Source of the DNA: Paenibacillus sp. LS1 | Lineage (GTDB): Bacteria > Bacillota > Bacilli > Paenibacillales > Paenibacillaceae | Assembly (NCBI RefSeq): GCF_026013365.1 | Contig: NZ_JAPDOE010000014.1 | Coordinates: forward strand, 1-64,000 | Reading direction: 5' to 3' | Length of the DNA: 64,000 nt | Shown here: piece after piece, positions 49,108 through 58,837 of the stretch | Layout of the letters: the number at the start of each line of letters is the position of its first letter | Position numbering within the stretch: position 1 is the first letter of the stretch | Program-made: the position numbers and the translations under genes | Notes under the pieces: model-generated | What the model was told of the DNA's origin: nothing | The model's database searches: none | The model's input: the letters and a program-made list of their open reading frames with translations, nothing else

Positions 49108-50511
49108 TTAACCGCGGTTCGTAATCCATTGCTCGGTAATCTCCAGTACCTTCTCGCTGCGTCCAATGGCTTCAGCGACTTGACCCGAAGCAGTTCCGCC
49201 GTAAACATTACGAGCGTTCACTACCGCTTCAGGTTGAAGCACGCCATAGATCCGGTCATCAAACAATGGTGAGAACTGACGGAATTCATCAATCGTCAGA
49301 TCCAGCAAATACTTGCTGTTCTGGATGCAGTACAGTACCGTTTTACCAATCACTTCATGCGCCTGACGGAAAGGCAAGCCTTCGCCCACGAGGAAGTCAG
49401 CAATATCTGTAGCGTTGGAGAAATCCTGATTGACCGCTTGACGCATCCGAGCCTTGTTCACTGTCATTGTTGCGATCATTGGAGCAAACAGTTGCAGTGC
49501 ACCCTCCAGCGTTGCTACCGTGTCGAACATGCCTTCTTTGTCTTCCTGCATGTCTTTGTTGTATGCCAGTGGAAGAGATTTCAGTACCGTCAGCAAGCCG
49601 ATCAGGTTGCCGTACACACGTCCTGTTTTACCACGAACGAGTTCAGGAACGTCCGGGTTTTTCTTCTGAGGCATGATGCTGCTGCCTGTGCAGAACGCAT
49701 CATCCAGTTCAACGAAACCAAATTCCGTGCTGCTCCACAATACCAGTTCTTCACTAAGACGGGACAAGTGAGTCATGATCAGCGAAGCTGCCGCCAGGAA
49801 CTCAACGATGAAGTCACGGTCGCTTACTGCGTCCAGACTGTTCTCGTAAACGCCATCGAAGCCAAGTTGTTCCGCCACAAAATGACGGTCAATCGGGAAT
49901 GTTGTGCCTGCAAGAGCACCTGCGCCCAGTGGCAGGATGTTAATGCGTTTGTAGCTGTCCATCAGACGCTCCGCATCCCGTTGGAACATGGATACATATG
50001 CCATCAGGTGATGGGCGAACAAAATTGGCTGTGCACGTTGAAGATGCGTATAACCCGGCACAATCGTATCGAGGTTATCTTTCGCTTGTCCAATCAGTGC
50101 TTCCTGCAAGGAATGCAGCATGCCCACAAATCCAACTACGCGCTCGCGCAGGTACAAGTGCATATCCGTTGCAACTTGGTCATTCCGGCTACGGCCTGTA
50201 TGTAATTTTCCGCCTACAGGGCCAATCGTCTCGATCAGGTTTTTCTCAATATTCATGTGGATGTCTTCGTCCGATACGGAGAATTCCACTTCACCTGCAC
50301 GGATTTTGTGCAAAACGGTGATCAGACCTTCTTTGATGGTCTCTACATCTTCCGCCGGAAGAATGCCGCATTTGCCCAGCATCGTCACATGGGCCAGACT
50401 GCCCTGAATGTCTTCCTCTGCCAAAGCTTTGTCAAAATTGATCGATGCCGTATATTCCTCAACCAAATGATTGGTTTGTTTTGTAAAACGTCCTCCCCAC
50501 AGCTTGCTCAC
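49108..50511 (-). CDS. argH: argininosuccinate lyase
   Basis: Last step of arginine synthesis: splits argininosuccinate to arginine and fumarate. It has the fumarase/lyase signature [12 protein letters not shown] and the family blocks [21 protein letters not shown] and [11 protein letters not shown] start at GTG 50511 (467 residues, beginning M-S-K-L-W-G-G-R-F), eight bases after AAAGGGGAG. The frame stays open to 50640, but that 43-residue extension contains the ribosome binding site itself. Last gene of the arg cluster. Confidence 0.96.
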   Translation of the reverse strand: MSKLWGGRFTKQTNHLVEEYTASINFDKALAEEDIQGSLAHVTMLGKCGILPAEDVETIKEGLITVLHKIRAGEVEFSVSDEDIHMNIEKNLIETIGPVGGKLHTGRSRNDQVATDMHLYLRERVVGFVGMLHSLQEALIGQAKDNLDTIVPGYTHLQRAQPILFAHHLMAYVSMFQRDAERLMDSYKRINILPLGAGALAGTTFPIDRHFVAEQLGFDGVYENSLDAVSDRDFIVEFLAAASLIMTHLSRLSEELVLWSSTEFGFVELDDAFCTGSSIMPQKKNPDVPELVRGKTGRVYGNLIGLLTVLKSLPLAYNKDMQEDKEGMFDTVATLEGALQLFAPMIATMTVNKARMRQAVNQDFSNATDIADFLVGEGLPFRQAHEVIGKTVLYCIQNSKYLLDLTIDEFRQFSPLFDDRIYGVLQPEAVVNARNVYGGTASGQVAEAIGRSEKVLEITEQWITNRG

Positions 50512-50617
50512 GGTGAGTACTCCCCTTTCGCTCATGGACAAAGCCGCTCCTGCCAGATGTGCAAGAACGGCCTGCCTTGTCATGTATATTGATGTAGCTC
50601 TATTGTGCAGGTTGAAA

Positions 50618-51853
50618 TTAGTTTTTGTTTTGCTCCACACCGGAGTTTACTTTCAAACGTAGTGCATTCAGGCGGATAAAGCCTGTTGCATCACCTTGAT
50701 CGTAGGCTTGCGTTGGATCAGCTTCCATCGTAGCGATGTCCGGATTGTAGAGGCTGACAGGGCTTTTCACGCCTGCGCCGATGATGTTGCCTTTATACAA
50801 TTTCACACGAACGGTACCTGTTACATTTTTTTGGCTTTCAGTCACCAGCGCTTGCAATGCAAGACGCTCTGGTGCGAACCAGAAACCGTTGTATACCAGT
50901 GTGCTGTAACGTGTGATCAGGCTATCACGCAGGTTCATCACTTCACGGTCCATCGTGATGGACTCCATTTTGCGATGTGCTGTGAACAGGATTGTTCCAC
51001 CTGGTGTTTCGTACACACCACGGCTCTTCATCCCAACAAAACGGTTTTCGACCATATCTACACGGCCAATACCATGTTTGCCACCCAGTTCATTCAGTTG
51101 CTCCATCACTTGCAGCGGGCTCAAGCGCTCACCGTTCAGTGCAACACAGTCACCTTGTTCGAACTCCAATTCAACATATTCCGCTTGATCCGGTGCATCT
51201 TCAGGTGCACTGCTCAGCAAGAACATGTCTTTGTTCTCGTCCGCGCTTGGATCGAACCAAGGATCTTCAAGCACACCGCTCTCATAGCTGATATGCAGCA
51301 AGTTACGGTCTGTGGAGTATGGTTTAGCCGCAGATGCGGTTACCGGAATACCGTGTTTCTCAGCGTAAGCGATCATCTCAGCACGTCCCGGGAACTGGTT
51401 ACGGAATTCTTCCAGACGCCAAGGAGCAATTACGTTAATGTCTGGTGTCAGTGCAGCCGCGTTCAGCTCAAAGCGAACTTGGTCATTTCCTTTACCTGTA
51501 GCGCCGTGAGCAATGGCTGTAGCGCCTTCTGCACGAGCGATATCCACCATGCGTTTAGCGATCAGTGGACGAGCGATACTTGTGCCAAGCAGGTATTGTC
51601 CTTCATAGAGGGCACCTGCCTGGAACATCGGATAGATGAAATCTTTGGCGAATTCATCGCGCAGATCGTCGATGTATACTTTGGAAGCGCCTGTTGCTAG
51701 TGCTTTTTCCTCCAAACCGTCCAATTCATCCTTTTGTCCGATATCGGCTGTGAAGGCGATAATCTCAGCATCGTACGTTTCTTTCAACCATTTCAAAATT
51801 ACAGATGTGTCCAACCCGCCTGAATACGCGAGTACAATTTTTTCCTTAGCCAT
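50618..51853 (-). CDS. argG: argininosuccinate synthase
   Basis: Joins citrulline and aspartate using ATP. The N-terminal [14 protein letters not shown] (PP-loop) and [10 protein letters not shown], with later family blocks, are diagnostic. About 411 residues. Start ATG 51853 has GGGGAGG ten bases upstream; a TTG two codons earlier is a possible but closer start. It lies between argF (285-base gap with a hairpin repeat) and argH (106-base gap). Confidence 0.96.
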   Translation of the reverse strand: MAKEKIVLAYSGGLDTSVILKWLKETYDAEIIAFTADIGQKDELDGLEEKALATGASKVYIDDLRDEFAKDFIYPMFQAGALYEGQYLLGTSIARPLIAKRMVDIARAEGATAIAHGATGKGNDQVRFELNAAALTPDINVIAPWRLEEFRNQFPGRAEMIAYAEKHGIPVTASAAKPYSTDRNLLHISYESGVLEDPWFDPSADENKDMFLLSSAPEDAPDQAEYVELEFEQGDCVALNGERLSPLQVMEQLNELGGKHGIGRVDMVENRFVGMKSRGVYETPGGTILFTAHRKMESITMDREVMNLRDSLITRYSTLVYNGFWFAPERLALQALVTESQKNVTGTVRVKLYKGNIIGAGVKSPVSLYNPDIATMEADPTQAYDQGDATGFIRLNALRLKVNSGVEQNKN

Positions 51854-51908
51854 GTTCAATGGTCCTCCCCAAGATCAGTTAAGTTAAACAGAGCCTTCAT
51901 ACACTGAT

Positions 51909-52043
51909 CACTACGACAACAGAAAACCTTTTGATCGCTGTTATCCCCTAATTTTCTTGAATTCCTTTTAAAAGGAGAAAATTAGGTTATAAAGGCGAAC
52001 GCTTCGCTTCTTCAGGCTTTTTCTGTCTCTCCGTTTTTGTGTA
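51909..52043. repeat. dispersed hairpin repeat, full copy E (argF-argG gap)
   Basis: The central stem TTATCCCCTAATTTTC (51941-51956) and GAAAATTAGGTTATAA (51977-51992) differs from copy A at paired positions (GG to TA on one arm, CC to TA on the other), so pairing is kept. A nested TTCCTTTT/AAAAGGA and the conserved GGCGAACGCTTCGCTTC arm are present. It lies about 55 bases upstream of argG. Confidence 0.85.
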
Positions 52044-52138
52044 CGCTTCTTGTTTAATTAACTTTTTAAAATACATTATAGATGAATCTATCATCGCGAA
52101 ATCTGCGCCTAAAATCAACCCATAAAGGCAAACAGCAT

Positions 52139-53104
52139 CTATTCGCTCATTAACGCAGCCATTAATGCTTTCTGTGCATGCAAGCGATTCTCCGCCTGAT
52201 CAAAGATCAGGGAGTTCGGTCCATCAATTACACCGGCACTCACTTCTTCGCCGCGATGTGCTGGCAGACAATGCAAGAACATGTAGTCCGGCTTCGCGCC
52301 TTTCATCAGTTCCTCGTCCACTTGATATGCGGCAAATGCCTGCTCACGAATCTTCTGCTCTTCCTCAAAGCCCATGCTCGCCCATACATCCGTATACACG
52401 ATATCTGCATCTTTGGCTGCTTCTTGTGCACTGTAAGTTACAGTCACTTCAGAACCGCTCTCCTGTGCGATAATGCGTGCCTGCTCCACAACTGCGCTAT
52501 CCGGCTCATAGCCTTCTGGCGTTGCTACAGCAACATGCATCCCCATCTTCGCTGCACCGAGCATCAGGGAGTGCGCCATATTGTTGCCATCTCCGATGTA
52601 GGCCATTTTCAGACCTGCCAACTTGCCTTTGTGCTCCAGCACCGTTTGGAAGTCTGCCAGTACCTGGCAAGGATGTGCTGCATCGCTCAGGCCGTTAATG
52701 ACTGGAACATCCGCATGCTCTGCCAGTTCAGTTACATTATGGTGTCCAAAGGTACGGATCATGATGCCATCCAGGTAACGGGACAATACTTTGGCTGTAT
52801 CATGTGTTGTTTCACCGCGACCTAACTGGATATCATTTTTGCTCAGGAAGAGCGCGTGTCCACCCAATTGGAACATGCCCACTTCAAAGGATACACGCGT
52901 ACGTGTGGATGATTTTTCAAAAATAAGTCCGATCGTTTTGCCTTTCAACGGTTGAAAAGGTAAACCGCTTTTTTGCTTGCCTTTAATTTCGATCGCGAGA
53001 TCAAGCAGATAACGAATCTCCTCGGCCGTATAGTCCGTGAACTCGATAAAATCACGGCCTCTCAGATCAATCTTTTGAACCTTTTCAGTCTGTTGTGCTG
53101 TCAT
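52139..53104 (-). CDS. argF: ornithine carbamoyltransferase
   Basis: Transfers the carbamoyl group to ornithine, making citrulline. Carbamoyl-phosphate site STRTR, the HPCQ motif, the ornithine-binding loop near MGFEEEQ and the catalytic HCLPAHRG are all present. The 321 residues are normal. AAGGAGG lies before the ATG. The carbamoyl-phosphate synthase genes carA/carB are not in this cluster. Confidence 0.96.
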   Translation of the reverse strand: MTAQQTEKVQKIDLRGRDFIEFTDYTAEEIRYLLDLAIEIKGKQKSGLPFQPLKGKTIGLIFEKSSTRTRVSFEVGMFQLGGHALFLSKNDIQLGRGETTHDTAKVLSRYLDGIMIRTFGHHNVTELAEHADVPVINGLSDAAHPCQVLADFQTVLEHKGKLAGLKMAYIGDGNNMAHSLMLGAAKMGMHVAVATPEGYEPDSAVVEQARIIAQESGSEVTVTYSAQEAAKDADIVYTDVWASMGFEEEQKIREQAFAAYQVDEELMKGAKPDYMFLHCLPAHRGEEVSAGVIDGPNSLIFDQAENRLHAQKALMAALMSE

Positions 53105-53304
53105 CTATAATGTCCTCCTTATTTCCGGTTCCCTGCACCCGCATGGGCAGAAGAGAGAGCAACGTTAACACTTTGTCTGGATGCTTCTCGAGTTTATCCA
53201 TTCCCACCTTCTGCAAGCTCACCGCGCGGCTACAGGGATTCATCATCTCGTTCTGCTTCGAGGCCGGTAATGGCCCCGATACAGAAAGGTTCTCTATTTT
53301 TATA

Positions 53305-54558
53305 TTAGGCTTTCGCCGCTACGTGCTCTTCGATCAATGTCGCTACTAGGGATACTGCCTCGTCGATCTCTTCTTTGCTCACATACAGGTTCGGAAGCAA
53401 ACGAATTACATTCGGTCCTGCAGAGACGAACAAGATACCGCGTTTTTGCCCAGCAAGCACAATATCGCCTACCGGCTCAGCACATTCAATACCGACCAAC
53501 AATCCCAAACCACGTACTTCCTTCACAAAGGAATTGCCGGCCAAACGATTCCGCAGGGAGCTCATCAGGTATTCACCCATCTCTGCTGCACGCTCTGGCA
53601 AACGATCTTCCAGCATCGTTTCGATTGTTGCAATCACAACGGATGAAGCAAGTGGTGTTCCGCCAAATGTTGTCGCATGGCTACCTGGCGTGAACGCATC
53701 CCGCAGGAAACCTTTACCCAACATCGCACCTACAGGGAAACCACTACCGATACCTTTGGCAACGGTGAACACGTCTGGCTCAATACCATAATGTTCGTGC
53801 GCAAACAGTTTGCCTGTACGCCCCATTCCCGTTTGTACTTCATCGACAATGAGCAGCAACCCATTCTCGTCACACAGTTTCCGTACATGTTTGACGAATT
53901 CCGGTTCAACTGGATATACACCACCTTCGGCCTGAACCATTTCCAGCATAATAGCTGCTGTGTTGGGTCCAATTGCCGCTTCAAGTGCAGGAATATTATG
54001 CAAAGGTACGGTTACAAATCCGGCTGGCAATGGTAAAAATCCTTCTTTCACCTTATCCTGTCCAGTTGCTGTCAGCGTTGCGAGCGTCCGTCCATGGAAG
54101 GACTGGGCAAAGGTAATCACTTCATAGCGATCTGCGCCTTTCACCTTCTGATGATAACGACGTGCGACTTTAATAGCTGCTTCGTTCGCTTCGGCACCAC
54201 TGTTACAGAAGAACACTGCGTCAGCGCATGTATTGGCTGTCAGCAATGCTGCTGCTTTCTCCTGTCCTGGAATCTGGAAAAGGTTGGACACATGCCACAG
54301 CTCATCAATCTGAGCTTTCAGCTTGGCTCCAACTTTCTCCGGTGCATGGCCCAGGCTAGTTACAGCGAGTCCGCACATGAAATCGAGATAACGATTACCC
54401 TGATCATCCCACAACCAGCTGCCTTTCCCTTTGACCAGACTGATTGGATAACGCGCATACGTTTGGAAAAGCGAGCTTTCCGTCTGTGCCGTTGCACCTG
54501 TTGCTGTTGCGCCCGCTACCGCTGTGCCAGAACCTGGCTGTTCGTTGCCTTTTGCCAT
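53305..54558 (-). CDS. argD: acetylornithine aminotransferase
   Basis: PLP-dependent class III transaminase that turns N-acetylglutamate semialdehyde into N-acetylornithine. It has CNSGAEANEAAIK, the FHGRTLATL block, DEVQTGMGRTG and the PLP lysine in VAKGIGSGFP. An Ala/Thr/Gly-rich N-terminal extension of about 25 residues precedes the conserved FQTYARYPI; this is not usual for the family. Start ATG 54558 fits the AGGAGTGAT spacing better than the ATG at 54564. It lies between argB (371-base gap with repeats) and argF. Confidence 0.95.
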   Translation of the reverse strand: MAKGNEQPGSGTAVAGATATGATAQTESSLFQTYARYPISLVKGKGSWLWDDQGNRYLDFMCGLAVTSLGHAPEKVGAKLKAQIDELWHVSNLFQIPGQEKAAALLTANTCADAVFFCNSGAEANEAAIKVARRYHQKVKGADRYEVITFAQSFHGRTLATLTATGQDKVKEGFLPLPAGFVTVPLHNIPALEAAIGPNTAAIMLEMVQAEGGVYPVEPEFVKHVRKLCDENGLLLIVDEVQTGMGRTGKLFAHEHYGIEPDVFTVAKGIGSGFPVGAMLGKGFLRDAFTPGSHATTFGGTPLASSVVIATIETMLEDRLPERAAEMGEYLMSSLRNRLAGNSFVKEVRGLGLLVGIECAEPVGDIVLAGQKRGILFVSAGPNVIRLLPNLYVSKEEIDEAVSLVATLIEEHVAAKA

Positions 54559-54621
54559 GACCATATCACTCCTATTGGTTGGTACAACGGCAATTATATA
54601 AGAGCTCTTATTTACACTAGA

Positions 54622-54845
54622 TCACTCCGATTGCGGAACCATCTTCCGAACGTATGCATACTCCACTTCGATGACAGAACAACCTTCCGATCGCTGTTAT
54701 CCCTGGATTTTTTTTATTCCCCTTCAATGGGGAAAATCCGGGGATAAAGGCGCACGCTCCGCTTCTTCAGGTTATTTCTGTCCTCTCCGTTATGCATTTT
54801 TATTCTTCAGATTGGTTCTGCACCCTACGTTATTGTCAGTGTAAT
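54622..54845. repeat. dispersed hairpin repeat, full copy F with flanking half copies (argB-argD gap)
   Basis: The full copy spans 54660-54795, with stem TTATCCCTGGATTTT (54697-54711) and AAAATCCGGGGATAA (54733-54747) plus an inner TTCCCC/GGGGAA. A partial left arm (CACTCCGATTGCGGAACCATC, 54623-54643) precedes it. A second right arm (ATTCTTCAGATTGGTTCTGC, then CCCTACGTTATTG) follows. This repeat material fills most of the 371-bp gap. Confidence 0.82.
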
Positions 54846-54929
54846 ATTAGATTTCTTATATAAAAAAGCCGTGCACATATTTTTTTATTTAATATAAGAC
54901 TATTAAGACCCTAGCACACTGAGAGCAAA

Positions 54930-55769
54930 TTACTGCATACGGATGATTCTTGTTCCGATGATTTCTCCACCGAGCACTCGGCTCAGGATCTGGGGTTCGC
55001 TGCCGTCTACGATGACGACCTCACGCACTTGACCATGAATACATGCGATTGCTGCACGCACTTTGGGAATCATACCGCCATAGATTTCTCCGGTCTGGAT
55101 CATGTCCTCAATCTCTTGTACAGATACGGATGGCAGTACTTTTTTCTCGCCGCCTACGTTCTTCATGATGCCTGGAACGTCGGTCACGACAATCATCCGA
55201 CTCACGCCGAGATGAGACGCTACTGCACCCGCAGCTGTATCTGCGTTGATGTTGTAACGTTGTCCGGTTGCATCTACACCAACTGGTGCGATAACTGGCA
55301 TGTAACCCATGTTCACAATGCCTTGGATAATCTCTGCATTTACGCTAGTGACATCGCCTACCCAACCGATCTCTGCGTGGTTTGTAACAGGTTTAGCCTG
55401 GATCAGACCACCGTCCACGCCAGATAAGCCTAGAGCCCGACCGCCAACACGTTGAATCAGACGTACGATCTGTTTATTGATACTGCCCGCAAGCACCATC
55501 TCCACTACGTCGAGCACAGGTTCAGTCGTTTTGCGCAGGCCGTTAACGAATTCGGTTTCGATACCGAGCTTCGCCAGGTTATCCGAGATGGCAGGACCCC
55601 CACCATGCACGATTACGGGTTGCGTGCCCTGAGACTGCAAATCACGCAGATCCGCAAAGAAAGACTCGGGCAATGCTGCCAGCGTGCTGCCTCCACATTT
55701 CATGACAAACATCTGTTTCTCTGTGCTCGCTTCCGTTGCGGTACTCTCGTTTGGCATTGTTGAATTCAT
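54930..55769 (-). CDS. argB: acetylglutamate kinase
   Basis: Phosphorylates N-acetylglutamate. It has KCGGSTL (ATP/phosphate site), VHGGGPAIS, NGLRKT, and the C-terminal half with NINADTAAGAVASHL and GMIPKV. The 279 residues include an N-terminal tail of about 18 residues. Whether arginine feedback applies cannot be told. AAAGGAG lies about nine bases before the ATG. Confidence 0.95.
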   Translation of the reverse strand: MNSTMPNESTATEASTEKQMFVMKCGGSTLAALPESFFADLRDLQSQGTQPVIVHGGGPAISDNLAKLGIETEFVNGLRKTTEPVLDVVEMVLAGSINKQIVRLIQRVGGRALGLSGVDGGLIQAKPVTNHAEIGWVGDVTSVNAEIIQGIVNMGYMPVIAPVGVDATGQRYNINADTAAGAVASHLGVSRMIVVTDVPGIMKNVGGEKKVLPSVSVQEIEDMIQTGEIYGGMIPKVRAAIACIHGQVREVVIVDGSEPQILSRVLGGEIIGTRIIRMQ

Positions 55770-55835
55770 GAGGGCAAGCTCCTTTCGTTCAAATATTCTA
55801 AAAGGCTTAACACTTAATTGATGCGATATTCGTTG

Positions 55836-55972
55836 GCTGACCGTTCCGAATCCGGATCGTTCTTTTGATCGCTGTTGTCTCCAGGTTTTTTGATTCCCTT
55901 TTTAAAGGGGAAACCCGGAGACAAAGGCGAACGCTTCGCTTCTACAGAATCGATTCCGTCTCCTCCACTGCC
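55836..55972. repeat. dispersed hairpin repeat, full copy G (argJ-argB gap)
   Basis: The stem TTGTCTCCAGGTTT (55875-55888) and AAACCCGGAGACAA (55911-55924) shows three paired substitutions compared with copy A (A-T to G-C, C-G to T-A, A-T to G-C), so the fold is preserved while the sequence changes. The outer arms are the most diverged of the six copies. Confidence 0.82.
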
Positions 55973-56035
55973 TTCGCCAGTTATCTCAAAGACCAAATAA
56001 AGTTCAATCCTTATATATTTTCTAAATATTTACCA

Positions 56036-56060
56036 AACAGCTTCTCATAGGGAAGCTGTT
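56036..56060. terminator. intra-operon hairpin after argJ
   Basis: AACAGCTTC (56036-56044) and GAAGCTGTT (56052-56060) form a 9-bp stem about 30 bases past the argJ stop. The U-tract on the minus strand is poor, so it may only attenuate or protect the message. Confidence 0.45.
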
Positions 56061-56088
56061 ACTTCAATAGAATAAATGCTAAGTCTTA

Positions 56089-57327
56089 TTACGTGCGGTA
56101 TGCTGCGTTAATTCGGACGTAGTCATACGTCAGGTCACAGCCCCAGGCTGTAGCCGTTCCTTCGCCGTGGTGCAGATCCACCACAATGCGAACTGTATCA
56201 GTCTGCAAATAAGCCAATGCCGCTTCTTCGTCAAACACGACTGGACGGGACTGTGCGAGTACCGAGATCTCTCCCAAACGAATATCCACCGTATCCGGGT
56301 TCACCGGTTGTCCTGCACGCCCTACGGCTGCGATAATCCGTCCCCAGTTGGCGTCAGCACCGAACATGGCGGATTTCACCAGACTGGAACCAATGACAGT
56401 TTTGGCGATTGCTTGCGCGGATTCATCACTTACCGCACCTGTAACTTCTACCTCAACCAGTTTGGTTGCTCCTTCACCATCACGAGCGATGGCTTTCGCC
56501 AGCACTTGGCATACATAGGTGAAGCCGGCTGCAAAAGCGTCCCAATCCGGGTGCTCCATCGTCAGCTCTTCATTGCCTGCATATCCATTGGACATAGCTA
56601 CCAACATGTCGTTCGTACTTGTATCCCCATCGACGGTAATCATGTTGAATGTATGATTCGTTGCCTGGCGTAGCAGGCGCTGCAACGCTTCTGCACCAAT
56701 GACCGCGTCAGAGGTCATAAAAGCGAGCATTGTCGCCATATTCGGATGAATCATACCCGAGCCTTTGGCGGCACCTGCAATTGTTACCGTCTTGCCGTTA
56801 ACCATAACGGAGACGCAGGCTTCCTTTTTCACCAAATCCGTTGTCAGAATCGCTTGTGAAAATTGTTCCGCCTCATTCGACTCCTTGCCCAGATGCGCCG
56901 GAAGTCCAGTGATTCCTGAATGTACAGCATCCATTTTGAGCAATTCCCCAATGACACCTGTGGATGCCACAGCGACGTCCTCTTCTGCCACACCCAACTC
57001 ACGCGCAGCGGCTGAACGCATTGCATAAGCATCTTCTTCCCCTTGTTGTCCCGTACATGCATTGGCGTTACCACTGTTGACGATGACAGCCTGAAGGCGT
57101 CCATTGCTCAAGCTTTCGCGCGTAACTTTGAGTGGTGCGGCTTGAAACACGTTCGTCGTGTATACAGCAGCAGCTGTAGCTGGTACATCACAACGGATCG
57201 CTCCGATGTCATTGCGAGATGTTTTTTTCAATCCACAGTGAAGTCCACCAGCCGTGAATCCCCCAGGGGTTACAATTGTTCCGTTCTCAACCACGGTAAA
57301 ACTTTGTTGCTCCACATTCGTTCCCAT
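56089..57327 (-). CDS. argJ: bifunctional glutamate N-acetyltransferase / ornithine acetyltransferase
   Basis: Recycles the acetyl group from acetylornithine to glutamate and, in bifunctional forms, also uses acetyl-CoA. The autocleavage site falls in HPNMATML (between A198 and T199), which creates the alpha and beta chains. VNSGNANACTG and the C-terminal blocks agree. The 412 residues are normal. No argA-type synthase gene is in the cluster, in line with a cyclic pathway. GGGGGAT precedes the ATG. Confidence 0.96.
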   Translation of the reverse strand: MGTNVEQQSFTVVENGTIVTPGGFTAGGLHCGLKKTSRNDIGAIRCDVPATAAAVYTTNVFQAAPLKVTRESLSNGRLQAVIVNSGNANACTGQQGEEDAYAMRSAAARELGVAEEDVAVASTGVIGELLKMDAVHSGITGLPAHLGKESNEAEQFSQAILTTDLVKKEACVSVMVNGKTVTIAGAAKGSGMIHPNMATMLAFMTSDAVIGAEALQRLLRQATNHTFNMITVDGDTSTNDMLVAMSNGYAGNEELTMEHPDWDAFAAGFTYVCQVLAKAIARDGEGATKLVEVEVTGAVSDESAQAIAKTVIGSSLVKSAMFGADANWGRIIAAVGRAGQPVNPDTVDIRLGEISVLAQSRPVVFDEEAALAYLQTDTVRIVVDLHHGEGTATAWGCDLTYDYVRINAAYRT

Positions 57328-57456
57328 ATCATATCCCCCGTATGCGTTCAGCTATATGCTGATGATCGCCTGCTTAACCTGATCCGTTCTCCCTAAGTGA
57401 CTCCGAGAATGCACTCTTACAGACAATGTTCCAATGCTCCTCTTGAATTCCATCTC

Positions 57457-58506
57457 TTATGGATATACAGGTGTCATGTTCAGCCCGAGGTTCTCCTCCC
57501 ATCCCATCATCAGGTTCATATTTTGAATCGCTTGCCCGGACGCACCCTTCACCAGGTTGTCGATGACCGAAATAATCGTCAAACGCCCTGTGCGAGGATC
57601 CACCGCAAATCCGATATCACAATAGTTGGATCCGTACACTTCTTTGGTAGAAGGCCAGATGCCCGGTTCACGTACACGTACGAAAGGTTTGTTTTCATAA
57701 TATTTGCGATACAAATCCACGATCTCCCGATCACTGTGTTCCCCAACGAGGCTTGCATACATCGTACTCATGATTCCACGTGTCATTGGCACTAGCTGTG
57801 TTGTAAAGGTAACCGTAACAGGCGTTCCTGTTATATCACCAAGCACTTGCTCGATCTCAGGAATATGTTGGTGTCTGTTGAGTTTATAGGCTTTGAAATT
57901 CTCATTCATCTCTGCATAATGGTTTGTCAGACTTGTTCCTCGTCCCGCTCCGGAAACACCTGATTTGGCATCAATAATAATAGTAGAAGGATCAATCCAG
58001 CCTGCCTCTACTGCAGGAATCAATCCGAGAAGAGTAGCCGTTGGATAACAGCCCGGGTTGGATATAAAATTCTGTCCCTTCACTTCTTCGCCATACACCT
58101 CAGCCATGCCATATACCGCTTGTTCCAGCAAATCCGCTGGAGGCGCCGGATGTTTGTACCACTCTTCGTACACCGCTCCATCCTTGAGTCTGAAATCGCC
58201 AGACAGATCAATGACCTTAAGCCCTGCTGCCAGCAGGCTTGGTACGAGCTTCGCACTTACGCCAGACGGGGTCGCTGTGAATACCAGATCTGCACGAATC
58301 GCAATTTCAGCCGCATCTACACCGTCGAGTGGCCTGCGAATCACGTCCGTCAAATGCGGGAATCCATCTGCAATGGACTCACCACTGCTCGATGATGAGA
58401 TCACTGATGTGATCTCAACCAACGGATGGTTCTGGAAAAATCGAATCAGCTCCACCCCGCCGTAGCCGGTGGAACCGACGATTGCTACTTTTAATTTGTT
58501 ATTCAC
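57457..58506 (-). CDS. argC: N-acetyl-gamma-glutamyl-phosphate reductase
   Basis: NADPH-dependent reduction of N-acetylglutamyl phosphate. It has the Rossmann motif GSTGYGGVELIR and the catalytic Cys in SNPGCYPT. I start at GTG 58506, right before NNKLKVAIVG (349 residues), with GGGGGAGCG close upstream. The frame open to 58698 would cross the promoter and is rejected. First gene of argC-J-B-D-F-G-H. Confidence 0.95.
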   Translation of the reverse strand: MNNKLKVAIVGSTGYGGVELIRFFQNHPLVEITSVISSSSSGESIADGFPHLTDVIRRPLDGVDAAEIAIRADLVFTATPSGVSAKLVPSLLAAGLKVIDLSGDFRLKDGAVYEEWYKHPAPPADLLEQAVYGMAEVYGEEVKGQNFISNPGCYPTATLLGLIPAVEAGWIDPSTIIIDAKSGVSGAGRGTSLTNHYAEMNENFKAYKLNRHQHIPEIEQVLGDITGTPVTVTFTTQLVPMTRGIMSTMYASLVGEHSDREIVDLYRKYYENKPFVRVREPGIWPSTKEVYGSNYCDIGFAVDPRTGRLTIISVIDNLVKGASGQAIQNMNLMMGWEENLGLNMTPVYP

Positions 58507-58603
58507 TCTCGCTCCCCCAATCTCGATGTATGCGCTACTTGTGCTATGCCCTGGCCCTAATGAGGCCTGAACACAGCAATTCCGTCGCTTATATGCATAT
58601 TTG

Positions 58604-58638
58604 TGTATTATTATACGACTCTGGTTATATAAATACAA
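58604..58638 (-). promoter_or_regulatory. arg operon promoter with ARG-box-like operator
   Basis: On the minus strand, -35 TTGTAT (58638-58633), 17-bp spacer, -10 TATAAT (58615-58610), about 105 bp before argC. TGTATTATTATACG (58604-58617, plus strand) overlaps the -10 and matches the ArgR/AhrC half-sites TGAAT-N4-ATTCA at 7 of 10 positions. A palindrome ATATGCATAT (58591-58600) lies next to it. The rest of the 331-bp gap to the divergent cls gene holds no gene. Confidence 0.6.
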
Positions 58639-58837
58639 CACTCTATCATCAATTTCACATGGATTTCCTCCCAATCCGAACATATCTTTTTTTCTCATCC
58701 GGGACGAATAGATATACTTCTGTTAAAATACGTATTAGTAGGAAACATTACAATCAGGGTCTCATTCATAACTAACCTGCTAATCAAGGACATATGAATA
58801 GATTCATGATGGTCATTATGAGACGTGGGGGACTATA

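Noticed and set aside
49357-50205. 282-codon open frame on the plus strand opposite argH
   Set aside because: Mirror frame of argH with no start signal or domain.
49108-50640. Longer argH starting at 50640
   Set aside because: The extension includes the AAAGGGGAG ribosome binding site used by GTG 50511, and the conserved protein starts there.
50696-51700. 334-codon open frame on the plus strand opposite argG
   Set aside because: It has no recognisable motif and a composition typical of a mirror frame (many His, Cys, Phe), and lies entirely within argG.
57457-58698. Longer argC starting at 58698
   Set aside because: It would run through the argC promoter (58604-58638); GTG 58506 has a proper ribosome binding site.
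58507-58837. T-box or other amino-acid riboswitch in the argC leader
   Set aside because: The leader is only about 100 bases long, with no T-box sequence (TGGNACCGCG), specifier stem or terminator/antiterminator pair.
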